This document shows, piece by piece, positions 1 to 8,300 of a stretch of DNA of 59,907 nt. The stretch's first letter is position 1; the number at the start of each line of letters is the position of its first letter. The notes below the pieces were generated by a model. It did no database searches. It was not told the origin of the DNA and saw nothing but the letters and a program-made list of their open reading frames with translations. The position numbers and the translations under genes are program-made. Origin of the DNA: JAGOEX01 sp964630905 (lineage in GTDB: Bacteria; UBP6; UBA1177). The DNA lies in the NCBI GenBank assembly GCA_964630905.1, contig CAZVWR010000014.1:1-59907 (forward strand), read 5' to 3'.

Positions 1-309
1 CGTTTCAGTGTTTTTCTTTTCAGGAAAAAGTGAATAATAAGCTTGAGTTACAGCATCAAGATTCTCTTTTCTCAAATTGTGGATTCTATTATCAAAGAAA
101 TTTATGTGAAGAATATTCTTCCTTGAAACACCTGAATTTATAAGTTTTTGAATTAATTGAAAACCGAATGTCGATTTTCCGCTTCTTCGCACTCCGATAC
201 AAACAGTCGCTTTTCCTTTCAAAAATGAAACTTTTATATCTCTTTCAACACCTGTATAAAACTCTCTTTCCTGTGCATCGACAATCATTTCTTTTAAAAT
301 ATCCAGCAT
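1..309 (-). CDS. AAA-type ATPase, DUF4143 family, N-terminal part (runs off the left edge)
   Basis: The first 103 codons are in the window, reading leftward from ATG at 309. The protein begins MLDILKEMIV and has a Walker A loop GVRRSGKST near residues 39-47, then a segment NILHINFFDNRI and the sequence YYSLFPEKK. The same layout and much of the wording occur in the complete ATPase at 58334-59644, so the two are paralogues. In that family an AAA domain is followed by a C-terminal DUF4143 nuclease-like domain. Members are common as repeated, poorly characterised genes in anaerobes, and their substrate is unknown. The start follows GAGGGCAAAG, an acceptable ribosome binding site. The C-terminal half cannot be judged because it lies outside the window. 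Confidence 0.8.
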   Translation of the reverse strand, partial: MLDILKEMIVDAQEREFYTGVERDIKVSFLKGKATVCIGVRRSGKSTFGFQLIQKLINSGVSRKNILHINFFDNRIHNLRKENLDAVTQAYYSLFPEKKNTET

Positions 310-363
310 CTTTGCCCTCACTATTTGAACAGAACTGGAAATAATTATTACCAGATTTCACAT

Positions 364-389
364 AAACTGGCAAGAAATTTTACCAGTTT
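364..389. repeat. 7-bp inverted repeat upstream of the ATPase gene
   Basis: AAACTGG at 364-370 is matched by CCAGTTT at 383-389 with a 12-base loop. The core GCAAGAAA...CCAGTTT reappears upstream of the paralogous ATPase, near 59726-59747, with a less perfect stem. It lies between the rubredoxin stop and the ATPase start, so it could be an operator or part of a duplicated upstream region. No T-run follows it on the minus strand, so it is not a convincing terminator for the operon above. Confidence 0.4.
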
Positions 390-430
390 GTCGTTTTTTA
401 TGAATTGCTCAAAAGAATTTTTTAGAAAAA

Positions 431-589
431 CTACTCTTCAGAAAAAGAATCCTTGCCTACTCCGCATACCGGGCAGAGCCAGTCTTCAGGAAGGTCTTCG
501 AAAGCTACACCGGGAGCTATTCCGCCATCTGCATCGCCAACAGCCGGATCATAAACATAACCGCATACATCACAAACATACTTTTTCAT
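431..589 (-). CDS. rub: rubredoxin
   Basis: This 52-residue protein starts at ATG 589 and ends at TAG 431. It has the two rubredoxin iron-binding knuckles: YVCDVCGYVYDP near the start and LCPVCGVGKDSF near the end. That is CxxCG twice, spaced as in the family, with the conserved Tyr, Asp-Pro and Trp (EDWLCP). It carries one electron through an Fe(Cys)4 centre in the cytoplasm. It lies 9 bases after the flavodiiron gene, and its ribosome binding site (GAGAGGAAATC) overlaps that gene's stop. It is therefore almost certainly the electron donor to the flavodiiron protein and possibly to superoxide reductase and rubrerythrin. The normal family length is about 52-54 residues, so it is complete. Confidence 0.95.
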   Translation of the reverse strand: MKKYVCDVCGYVYDPAVGDADGGIAPGVAFEDLPEDWLCPVCGVGKDSFSEE

Positions 590-598
590 GATTTCCTC

Positions 599-1810
599 TC
601 ACTTGATCTTGTTGATAATTTTATTTCCTACTTCGACACCTAAATTAAAACAATCAGTCACAACCTTTTCATCAGGTTGGTATTTTGAATTTACTGCTCC
701 GGCAATTTCACAACCCATATCGGTAAGATATTGTTTTATCTGAGGAACTCCCTCTCCACTCCATCCGTATGAGCCGAAAGCCGCACCGAACGGAGTCTGG
801 AATTTCAGACCCTTAAGATAGGTCAGAACATCGGCTACGGACGGAAAAAGGTTGTTGTTGAGTGTCGGAGTTCCGACAATCACCGCAGTCGCTTCGAGCA
901 TTTCAGTTGCCACATCGCTTCTGCTGGCTGACTGGAGCGGAAGCACTTTTACACTCACACCGGTACTTAAAAGACCGTCTTCAATGTGTCTTGCCATTTT
1001 TTCAGTTGCATGCCACATCGTATCATAGATTATGACCGCTTTTCTTGATGTCTCCCTTGACGACCATCTTTGATAAAGTCCCAGTACTTTTGAGAAGTTA
1101 TCCATATTTCTCCACACAGGACCATGATCGGGAGCAACTATCTTGAACGAAAAACCCGATGTTTGAACTTTTTTAAACAGACCCTGAACAAAACTGCTGT
1201 AAAGAGTAATGATATTGGCATAATATTCCGCTGACATTTCGCTGAGTTTTGTCCACGGAATTTCATCATCAAACCTCTCGGAAGAGGCATAATGCATTCC
1301 GAACGCATCCTGACTGAAAAGCACTTCTTCTTCAACAAGATAGGTGAACATGCTGTCAGGCCAGTGAAGCATTCTAGTTTCCATGAATTTCAGCGTTCTG
1401 TTGCCAAGCGACAATTCTCCTCCATCATCCACAGCAGTTATTTCAACGCCCATATCACCGAAATGGGCAAGAAGTGCCTTTACACCGTTTTTTGAGGCAA
1501 ACACTTTCTGCGGTTTAACTGCCTTGATTATCTCAGGAATTGTCCCGCTGTGATCAGGCTCCGAATGGTTGGAGATAATGTAATCTATTCTTTGCGGATC
1601 TACAACAGATGCAACCCTTTCGAGCAGTTCTTTTTCAAAACCGTTCTTTACCCCGTCAATAAGCGTGATCTTGTCAGCCATTATCAGAAAGGCGTTGTAG
1701 GTTGTGCCGCTTTTTGTGGAGTATCCATGGAAATATCTTACACCCCAGTCGACAGCACCGACCCAGTAAACAGAATCAGTTATCTTTACTGCTTTGAAAT
1801 TACTAGACAT
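599..1810 (-). CDS. fprA: A-type flavodiiron protein (rubredoxin:oxygen oxidoreductase)
   Basis: This 403-residue enzyme reduces O2 to water (or NO to N2O in some members) at a non-heme diiron site, with FMN in a flavodoxin domain. The N-terminal metallo-beta-lactamase-like half has the iron ligands H82, E84 and D86 in SNHSEPDHSG, and later ligands in MLHWPD, SQDAFG and APDHGP. The C-terminal flavodoxin half (about residue 255 on) has the FMN-binding region IIYDTMWHATE, then GTPTLNNN and GSYGWSGEG. There is no extra rubredoxin or flavin reductase domain, so electrons must come from a partner, namely the rubredoxin encoded next. The ATG at 1810 follows GGAGCAGTAA, 11 bases after the ferritin gene. 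Whether O2 or NO is the main substrate cannot be read from sequence. Confidence 0.95.
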   Translation of the reverse strand: MSSNFKAVKITDSVYWVGAVDWGVRYFHGYSTKSGTTYNAFLIMADKITLIDGVKNGFEKELLERVASVVDPQRIDYIISNHSEPDHSGTIPEIIKAVKPQKVFASKNGVKALLAHFGDMGVEITAVDDGGELSLGNRTLKFMETRMLHWPDSMFTYLVEEEVLFSQDAFGMHYASSERFDDEIPWTKLSEMSAEYYANIITLYSSFVQGLFKKVQTSGFSFKIVAPDHGPVWRNMDNFSKVLGLYQRWSSRETSRKAVIIYDTMWHATEKMARHIEDGLLSTGVSVKVLPLQSASRSDVATEMLEATAVIVGTPTLNNNLFPSVADVLTYLKGLKFQTPFGAAFGSYGWSGEGVPQIKQYLTDMGCEIAGAVNSKYQPDEKVVTDCFNLGVEVGNKIINKIK

Positions 1811-1821
1811 TTACTGCTCCG

Positions 1822-2331
1822 TTACTGTGCCGCAGGGGGAGTAAATACTCTCGCTGCAAGCTCCTTATCAAGCATATAGACACCGTGAGGAGCCTCTTTC
1901 ATAAGAGTAAGCTTTTTAATTACAGCTTCAACATTTGCCTCCTCCTCAACCTGCTCATCAACATACCAGTTGATGAATGAACGGGTTGCATAGTCATTTT
2001 CCTTGATTGCGGCAGTCATGATGTCGTTGATCCTGCCTGTTACTATTTGTTCGTGCTCAAGAGCATGTTCAAAAGCAGCTTTTATGCTTTTCCATGTTTT
2101 CGGAGGTTCAGGAATGGCACCAAATGAAGGTTTTCCGCCTCTTTCGACAAGATAGTTATACATTTTCTGCGCATGAAAAAACTCTTCCTGCCACTGAACT
2201 TTCATCCAGTTTGCAAATCCCGGAAGGTCAAGACTGTCCATATATGCTCCCATTGCAAGATAGATATATCCTGAATAAATTTCAAAACTCATCTGCTCAT
2301 TGATCATTTTTTCTATTTTCTTGTTTAACAT
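1822..2331 (-). CDS. ftn: bacterial non-heme ferritin
   Basis: This 169-residue protein has the four-helix ferritin fold: MLNKKIEKMINEQ and EIYSGYIYLAMGAYMD in helix A, and EEFFHAQKMYNYLVERGG in helix B with the ferroxidase Glu and His residues. QVEEEANVEAVIKKL lies in helix D. It would form a 24-subunit shell that oxidises Fe(II) and stores it, which limits Fenton chemistry. No methionine haem ligand typical of bacterioferritin stands out, so plain ferritin (FtnA type) is preferred. It is co-directional with superoxide reductase upstream and the flavodiiron protein downstream. GGAGATCAATT before ATG 2331 sets the start. Iron storage fits the iron-based oxygen detoxification encoded around it. 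Confidence 0.93.
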   Translation of the reverse strand: MLNKKIEKMINEQMSFEIYSGYIYLAMGAYMDSLDLPGFANWMKVQWQEEFFHAQKMYNYLVERGGKPSFGAIPEPPKTWKSIKAAFEHALEHEQIVTGRINDIMTAAIKENDYATRSFINWYVDEQVEEEANVEAVIKKLTLMKEAPHGVYMLDKELAARVFTPPAAQ

Positions 2332-2343
2332 AATTGATCTCCT

Positions 2344-2724
2344 TTATTTTTTTGTTGTCCAGTTACCGTGAATGTTGCAATATTCCCTTGCAATGAGCTT
2401 TTCACTGTAGGGAACATAAAATTCAGCAACAGGCGGCTCTCCGGGCTTAAGGTATTTTCTCTGGTTGTATTCGCCGTTAATTACCTCGATCCATTCAATA
2501 AAATGAGCATCTGTCATTGGATGAAGGGTCGATCCGACTGTTACTTTTACGCCATGTTCAGTTTTTTCAATTATAGGAACATGTTTTTCAGTTGTACTGT
2601 CTGCGTTTTTCTCTTCCATCAGTTTCATCGGCTTACCGCAGCATACCAGTTCTCCTCCGCCGACATGGGCAACACCGACTATGTTGCCGCAAATTTCACA
2701 CTTAAAAATATCTCTTCTTTTCAT
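2344..2724 (-). CDS. dfx: desulfoferrodoxin (2Fe superoxide reductase)
   Basis: This protein of about 126 residues reduces superoxide to hydrogen peroxide without releasing O2. The N-terminal desulforedoxin domain has the Fe(Cys)4 ligands C9, C12, C28 and C29 (KCEICG and LVCCGKPM). The catalytic domain has the Fe(His)4Cys ligands in EKHVP, HPMTDAH and CNIHGNW, plus the conserved Glu-Lys of the EKHVP loop. I place the start at ATG 2724, which has GGAGAGAG eight bases upstream. A TTG six codons earlier would overlap the rubrerythrin stop and has no better signal. Electrons probably come from the rubredoxin at the end of the same operon, and the peroxide produced is a substrate for rubrerythrin. 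Confidence 0.95.
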   Translation of the reverse strand: MKRRDIFKCEICGNIVGVAHVGGGELVCCGKPMKLMEEKNADSTTEKHVPIIEKTEHGVKVTVGSTLHPMTDAHFIEWIEVINGEYNQRKYLKPGEPPVAEFYVPYSEKLIAREYCNIHGNWTTKK

Positions 2725-2735
2725 TTTTCTCTCTC

Positions 2736-3308
2736 CTACCAATTTGTGTTGTTTACTTCAAAATAACCCTGTGGATGCTCACATGCCGGACATTTTTCAG
2801 GAGCACCTTTTCCTTCATGAATATAGCCGCAGTTTATACAGCGCCATTCAACTTTTTCATCTCTTTTAAACGCCTCTCCTTTTTCAATTTCCTTGAGAAG
2901 TGCTTTATATCTTTTTTCATGATGTTTCTCAGCATTTGCAATCATTTTATACATTGTTGCAACATCCTTAAAGCCTTCTTCAGTTGCCACTTTTGCAAAT
3001 TCCTGATAAATATCTGTCCACTCCTCGTGCTCTCCTTCTGCTGCAGCTTTAAGATTTTCTACAGTAGAACCGATAACTCCGGCCGGATACATTGCGGTGA
3101 TCTCTACCATTCCACCTTCAAGGAATTTGAACATCCTTTTTGCATGTTCCTTTTCCTGATTCGCTGTTTCTTCAAAAATTACAGCTACTTTCTCATAACC
3201 GTCCTTTTTTGCCTGTTTAGCCCAGTAGGTGTAACGCATTCTTGCCTGAGATTCACCGGCAAAAGATTTAAGAAGATTCTGCTCAGTTCTGGTTCCTTTA
3301 ATTGTCAT
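2736..3308 (-). CDS. rbr: rubrerythrin
   Basis: This 190-residue NADH-linked peroxidase of anaerobes has a ferritin-like diiron domain with paired motifs: FAGESQARMRY, then EETANQEKEHAKR, GEHEEW and NAEKHHEKRY. A C-terminal rubredoxin-like domain (CINCGYIHEG, CPACEHPQGYF) follows. It reduces hydrogen peroxide to water and is the first gene of the oxygen-defence operon. The sequence TTGGAGGAAATGATGACA offers three starts. The GGAGG motif sits too close to the first ATG, so the second ATG (3308, MTIKGTRTEQ) is chosen with five bases of spacing. Length and domain order match the family. Confidence 0.95.
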   Translation of the reverse strand: MTIKGTRTEQNLLKSFAGESQARMRYTYWAKQAKKDGYEKVAVIFEETANQEKEHAKRMFKFLEGGMVEITAMYPAGVIGSTVENLKAAAEGEHEEWTDIYQEFAKVATEEGFKDVATMYKMIANAEKHHEKRYKALLKEIEKGEAFKRDEKVEWRCINCGYIHEGKGAPEKCPACEHPQGYFEVNNTNW

Positions 3309-3381
3309 CATTTCCTCCAATTTTAATTGATTAGCAAAAGATTTGATATGTTAAACGTCCTAAATTCAATCATCGGTGGTT

Positions 3382-3408
3382 TTTATCACATCTCCCTATT
3401 AAAGTCAA
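3382..3408 (-). promoter_or_regulatory. possible promoter of the oxygen-defence operon
   Basis: On the minus strand TTGACT (3408-3403) is followed after 15 bases by GATAAA (3387-3382), about 75 bases before the rubrerythrin start. The -35 is good, but the spacing is short and the -10 is weak. An oxidative-stress regulator could compensate, but no clear operator was seen. Confidence 0.3.
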
Positions 3409-3495
3409 CACTGTCCGAATTAAAAACATTTTAAGTCTCAAATTTTCCAAACAGCAAAAAATATCAGTAATTAAATATAAAGTCAATTATGGGAA

Positions 3496-3587
3496 ATTCA
3501 AGCCTCCCTGACCATTTAAATTTGTAAAAGACATTCAAATTAGTAAAATCAATCCGTTAAATTCATTTTGACCATGGAGGCTTGAAT
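3496..3587 (+). promoter_or_regulatory. 12-bp inverted repeat covering ribosome binding site and start codon
   Basis: ATTCAAGCCTCC at 3496-3507 is perfectly complementary to GGAGGCTTGAAT at 3576-3587. The right arm contains the GGAGG ribosome binding site and the first two bases of the ATG at 3586. If both arms are on the same mRNA, pairing would hide the start site and block translation of the lipoprotein. The 68-base loop itself holds a smaller AAATTTG/CAAATT pairing. The arrangement is seen directly; regulation by heat, protein or antisense is inference. Confidence 0.55.
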
Positions 3588-4038
3588 GAGAGTATTTTAT
3601 TCAATTATCATCGTTGTCTGCCTGCTTTTTTCTGCAGGTTGCGGTTCAACCGAGAAAAAGAAAGACCCCACGATGAAAGGGGCCAGAGCTGATTCAGGGA
3701 TAACTGTCAAAGATGAGAACTTTAAATTTGAAGGGATAAAAAAAGTTATTCTCTACAATGAAATTGACGATGAAGACAGCAACGCCATTCTTTTCGGGAT
3801 TGCCGCCGCTCTTCAGTCAAAAGGAATTGAAGCTGTAATTGACACAGGAGAATCAATGACTTATGACGGAGAAAGCTTCAGGGTCAGAACTTATAAAAAT
3901 CTCATGAGTGTATATTTCAACCTCGTAATTCTCAAACCGGGAGGAAAAAAGGGAAATGAAGAGACAATTGCAGAAATAAAAGCAGATTCTATTCCAAAAC
4001 TTGTTGAAATAACTGTTGATTTCATCTTTCAGAAATAA
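3586..4038 (+). CDS. small lipoprotein of unknown function
   Basis: This 150-residue protein has a signal peptide (residues 1-18, hydrophobic IIIVVCLLF) and a lipobox ending in C19 (FSAGC), so it should be lipid-anchored in the envelope. A short Lys-rich linker follows, then a mixed alpha/beta domain with VKDENFKFEGIKKVIL and SKGIEAVIDTGE. The pattern of a beta-strand, an Ile-rich helix (AILFGIAAALQSKG) and another strand resembles small lipoproteins that precede DUF4136- or LpoB-like folds, but I do not recognise a family. It stands alone on the plus strand between two minus-strand units and converges on ornithine aminotransferase 18 bases later. Its start site lies inside a long inverted repeat, which suggests post-transcriptional control. 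Confidence 0.75.
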   Translation: MRVFYSIIIVVCLLFSAGCGSTEKKKDPTMKGARADSGITVKDENFKFEGIKKVILYNEIDDEDSNAILFGIAAALQSKGIEAVIDTGESMTYDGESFRVRTYKNLMSVYFNLVILKPGGKKGNEETIAEIKADSIPKLVEITVDFIFQK

Positions 4039-4056
4039 TTCAGACCCGAAAAAGAA

Positions 4057-5280
4057 CTATTTAAGAACTTCTTCGATGATGTTGAGCGCCCAGTCAAGCT
4101 CTTCTTTTGTTACGGTCAACGGAGGAGCAAATCTTATGATCCATTCATGTGTCTCTTTTGCAAGAACCCCTTTGTTTTTCATTGCAGTAGTATAAATTCT
4201 TGCCTTGCCTGCCTCTTTTTTAAGAACAACTGCATTAAGGAGACCTTTTCCTCTTACTATTTCAACTTTCGGGCTTTTCATGGCAACAAGTCTTTCTCTG
4301 AAGTATTTGCCGAGCTCTTCTGATCTCTGTGCAAGATTTTCCTCTTCAAGAACATCAAGAGCCGCAGTTGCAACTGCACATGCGAGGGGATTCCCGCCGA
4401 ATGTGGAACCGTGTGTTCCTGGAGTGAATACACCCATGATATCTTTATTTGCGGCAACTGCCGAAACAGGCATTATGCCTCCGCCGAGAGCTTTTCCCAT
4501 TATGATTACATCAGGAACGATCCCTTCGTGCATGAATGCAAATTTCTTTCCTGTTCTGCAGAAACCGGTCTGAACTTCATCACACACAAAAAGGACATTG
4601 TGCTTGTCGCATATCTCTCTGATCCCCTTGAGATATCCGTCAAAAGGAACAAAAACACCGGCTTCACCCTGAATAGGTTCAAGCATAACGCCGACAGTAT
4701 TGGGGGTTATTGCTTCTTCAACAGCCTTAAGATCATTGTAATCAACAATTTTGAAGCCAGGTGTGAAGGGACCGTAATTGTTCTTTGCATCGGGATCGGT
4801 TGAAAAAGATACTATTGTTGTCGTTCTGCCGTGGAAATTCTCTTTCATGACTATTATTTCAGCTTTGTCAGCAGGAACTCCTTTCTTTTCGTATCCCCAG
4901 CGGCGGGTCATTTTTATTGCGGTTTCAACTGCTTCTGCTCCTGTGTTCATAGGCAGAATCATATCCTTCCCTGTATATTCAGCAAGTTTCTGAGCAAAAA
5001 GAGGCCATTTGTCGTTAAAAAACGCACGGCTTGTAAGAGTCAGGATATCCGCCTGATCCTTAAGAGCCTTTACTATTTTAGGATGTCTGTGTCCCTGATT
5101 CACTGCACTGTAGGCACTGAGACAGTCCATATATTTTTTCCCTTCCGGATCCCAGACCCAAACACCCTCAGCCTTACAGATGACAACTTCCAGCGGATGG
5201 TAGTTGTGCGCACCGTAAGTGTGTTCAATGTGCATAAGCTCAGAACTTGTAAGTTTTTTTTCATTGCAACAGCAACCCAT
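4057..5280 (-). CDS. rocD: ornithine aminotransferase
   Basis: This 407-residue PLP enzyme of the class III aminotransferase family transfers the delta-amino group of ornithine to 2-oxoglutarate, giving glutamate semialdehyde. Signature segments are YGAHNYHPLEVV at the N-terminus, NTGAEAVETAIKM for phosphate binding, NFHGRTT, EPIQGEAGV, DEVQTGFCRTG with the PLP-ring Asp, and GKALGGG with the Schiff-base Lys. YGAHNYHP and DEVQTGFCRTG favour ornithine aminotransferase over acetylornithine or GABA aminotransferases. The start has a strong AAAGGAGGAGAAA site before the ATG. The N-terminal MGCCCNEKK is unusual, with three Cys in a row that could bind metal or be modified. It seems to be a single-gene unit with its own promoter. 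Confidence 0.9.
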   Translation of the reverse strand: MGCCCNEKKLTSSELMHIEHTYGAHNYHPLEVVICKAEGVWVWDPEGKKYMDCLSAYSAVNQGHRHPKIVKALKDQADILTLTSRAFFNDKWPLFAQKLAEYTGKDMILPMNTGAEAVETAIKMTRRWGYEKKGVPADKAEIIVMKENFHGRTTTIVSFSTDPDAKNNYGPFTPGFKIVDYNDLKAVEEAITPNTVGVMLEPIQGEAGVFVPFDGYLKGIREICDKHNVLFVCDEVQTGFCRTGKKFAFMHEGIVPDVIIMGKALGGGIMPVSAVAANKDIMGVFTPGTHGSTFGGNPLACAVATAALDVLEEENLAQRSEELGKYFRERLVAMKSPKVEIVRGKGLLNAVVLKKEAGKARIYTTAMKNKGVLAKETHEWIIRFAPPLTVTKEELDWALNIIEEVLK

Positions 5281-5336
5281 TTTCTCCTCCTTTTTGAATA
5301 AAAACAGTAAACCTTAACGAACCGTTACTTATCGAT

Positions 5337-5364
5337 TGTATACAGTTTAAAAAAGGTAAATCAA
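5337..5364 (-). promoter_or_regulatory. probable rocD promoter
   Basis: On the minus strand TTGATT (5364-5359) is followed after 16 bases by TATACA (5342-5337), about 57 bases before the rocD start codon. It lies in the only gap between rocD and the TPR gene and supports independent transcription of rocD. Confidence 0.5.
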
Positions 5365-5374
5365 GGATTTTGAA

Positions 5375-8300
5375 CTATTTCCCTTTACCCTCGTTGAGCT
5401 TGTTGAAAGCTTTGAAGGCTTTTTTATGATATTCATTAGTTTGGGGAACAATCTTCATTACTTCACGGAATCTATCCCTTGCAGTTTCAGGATCTTCATC
5501 TCTCAATGCACGTCCTTCTATGTAGAGCTCTTTTGCCCTTTCATTTATTGCATCAGCATCATTTTCGTCGAGTTCATTCAGAGACTCGGCAATATGAACA
5601 GGACGACCCTGAGGAAGGTTTTTTTCAAGGAAATATACTTCTTCATCTATCATTTTCTTTTCAGCCGCATCATTTATCCTTTTCTGATACATTTTCAGAT
5701 ATGAGAGTGCTTTTCCCCACTCCTGTTTTTCTTTATAAATATAGCCCAGCTGTCTCATCGCAGTTGTGTCATTCTTGTCAGCTCTTAAAGCTTTTCTGTA
5801 ATATGTTACCGCCTGATCAAGTTTGCCCGACTCATAATATATCCTTGCAAGATGTTTATGGGCGAATTTGTTTCCGGAATTTTCAGCCTTCTTAAAATAT
5901 TTCATTGCATCATCAACCCTGTTAAGTTGAAGATAGCTTTCACCAATTTCAAGATACGCTTCTTTAATAAGACTGTTGTCTGTTACCTTTCTGAAATATG
6001 CAAGAGCACTTCTATAATCATCCAGATTCTTATAGATAATGCCTTTAATAAGCATAAGCTGCTGGTCTGCAGGATCAATCTTTTCCGCTGCCTCTATCTT
6101 TTCTATTGCCCCTTTGAAGTCCCCTTTCTTTGCCAGGATCTTTGCATAGAGCATATAGTTATCAAAATTTCTCATGTCGATTACCACTGCGGTATCTATC
6201 TCTTTTTCAGCTTCGTTATATTTCTCCATCGCATAATAGATCTTAGCTTTCATATGAAAAACATGTGTGTGCTGATTATTAAGCTCTATTGCCCTGTTGA
6301 CAAAATTAAGAGCCTCATCAAATTTGTTCAGGCTGTAAAATGCATTAGCAAGTGTGACAAAACTGCGGTACATTCTTTTCTCATTGAAAGTGCCCGTTTC
6401 AAGAAGATCGATTACAGATTTCCACTTCTTCTCTTTCTCCAGGCTCTCAGCATAGGATTGAATGTAGTTATAATTCCTGGGATCAATCTTATATGCTTTT
6501 TCAAGCATTTTTGAAGATTCACGATAATTCTGCTGATCAAGCAAAAACACCCCGTAATAATAAAAGACTCTGTCATCTCCGGTGGTATTTCTTTCGACTG
6601 CTTTTTTAAAATACTCTTCGGCCCTCTTGTAATTGGCCTCTTCGTGCTGCACAACTGCCTTTATAAGATTAAATGCATATGTTTCCTGTCCGAGTTTCTC
6701 AACAACAGCAGCGATAGCATCTATCTCCTTTATCTTTTTAAATTCAAGAAGTATTACTACCTTAGCTAAATACGGCTCGATGAGCGATGGATTAGACTTT
6801 ATTGCAAGATCATAAAATTCCATCGATTTGCCTTTGTCTCCGATCTTGTAATAGATCCTTCCGAGCCTTATAAGAGCAGGTGCATCAACAACGGTTTTTA
6901 TATCCAGTTTAGCTAATTCCAGATAAACTTTATCATTCTGACCAAGAAGAATAAATATCTCGGTCTTTCCGAGTATCGCAGGGGGATATTTCGGATCAAT
7001 TTTAAGAGCCATTTCATAATATTCCATCGCTTTAGACGAATTTGAGATCTGAACATAGAAATCAGCTATCGTTGTTATAGAAGAAGTGTCGGTTTTATTT
7101 ATCTCAACAGCCTTCTCATAATATCCGACAGCCTCTTTCATCAGGCCTCTTTTATGTGCTATTGTCGCAAGCTTGTGATAATAGTCGGCTTTCTGGAAAT
7201 CTTCGGCTTTTGAAATAATCGTCGCAGACAAACTTTTGAGAAAAGTGTCAGCCTCTTCAAGCTTTCCATCAGTATTCATTATTATACTTGCTTTTAATAG
7301 ATAAGCCTTTAGATAGTTCGGGTTTTCTGAAATAATACGATTGAGGAATGCTGTTGCAGACTGTGCATCACCGTTACGGTACTTCATTTCTGCAAGAGCA
7401 TATATTATCTTGGAATTTTTCCCGCCTCCCTGCATGAATCCCTGATTAAAGAACATTTCAGCTTTCTGCATATCCTTTTTTGCCTGAGCGATCAATCCCA
7501 GAATATAGAATATCTCCTGATCGCTGCTTTCAGCAAGCGGCTGTATGATAACAAGAGCGTCGTCAAACATTTTAGATTCATAAAGTGAAAGTGCCTTCGC
7601 CTTTATAAGATCAAGATTTCCAGGAGCCTTTTTCATAGCTGCATCTATTTTCTCATTCAGTGTCGCTGAAGGCTCAAGTCTTCTATTATATGAAATAAGT
7701 AGGTTGAATTTCACCTGACCGTCAAGTCCGACAGCACTCGGAGCGGAATCTTCGGATTTAAGATACTGTTTCAAGATACCGATACTATTTATATAATCTT
7801 CAGGAAGGTCTTTGTTTAGAGATTCTCTTACATCAACAAGAGTTCCTGTGTTGACAGCTATGGACTCACTGATGTTATCAAGAATGTCGCCCTGTGTTCC
7901 TTTAACATACTTTAAATAATAATAAAACCCTCCTCCGATAAGACCAAGAATTATAACTGTTGAAAAGGCAAGTACCGCATAGAAAAGAACAGGACTGTCT
8001 CCTTTTCTCGTTTTCTTGGATTTTTTTGCATGACCGGTCTTTTCCATCTTTTCTTCGGAAAACTCATCAGGAATAAAAATATGATCGACATGCTGGTTCT
8101 GTGCACCGGCACTTGTAAAAGAAGTATCTTCAAACTCATTAGCCGCATCTTTGAAAACACCTGTCTCAGATGTTGACTGAACCTTATCAAAATCAATTGA
8201 ATCAAAAGCTTCGCCTTCATCATCATCAAGCGAAAGACCGTAACTTGATGAAGAAGCTGATGAAGTTTTCGGCTGAAGCGAGCCATCACCTGAAGTCCAT

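Noticed and set aside
325..591. 88-residue plus-strand open frame
   Set aside because: It lies antisense to the rubredoxin gene, which has both Cys knuckles and a clear ribosome binding site. The frame itself has no recognisable protein pattern.
5852..6514. 220-residue plus-strand frame and other long frames opposite the TPR gene
   Set aside because: They mirror a repeat-rich gene with a clear TPR pattern and have no ribosome binding sites.
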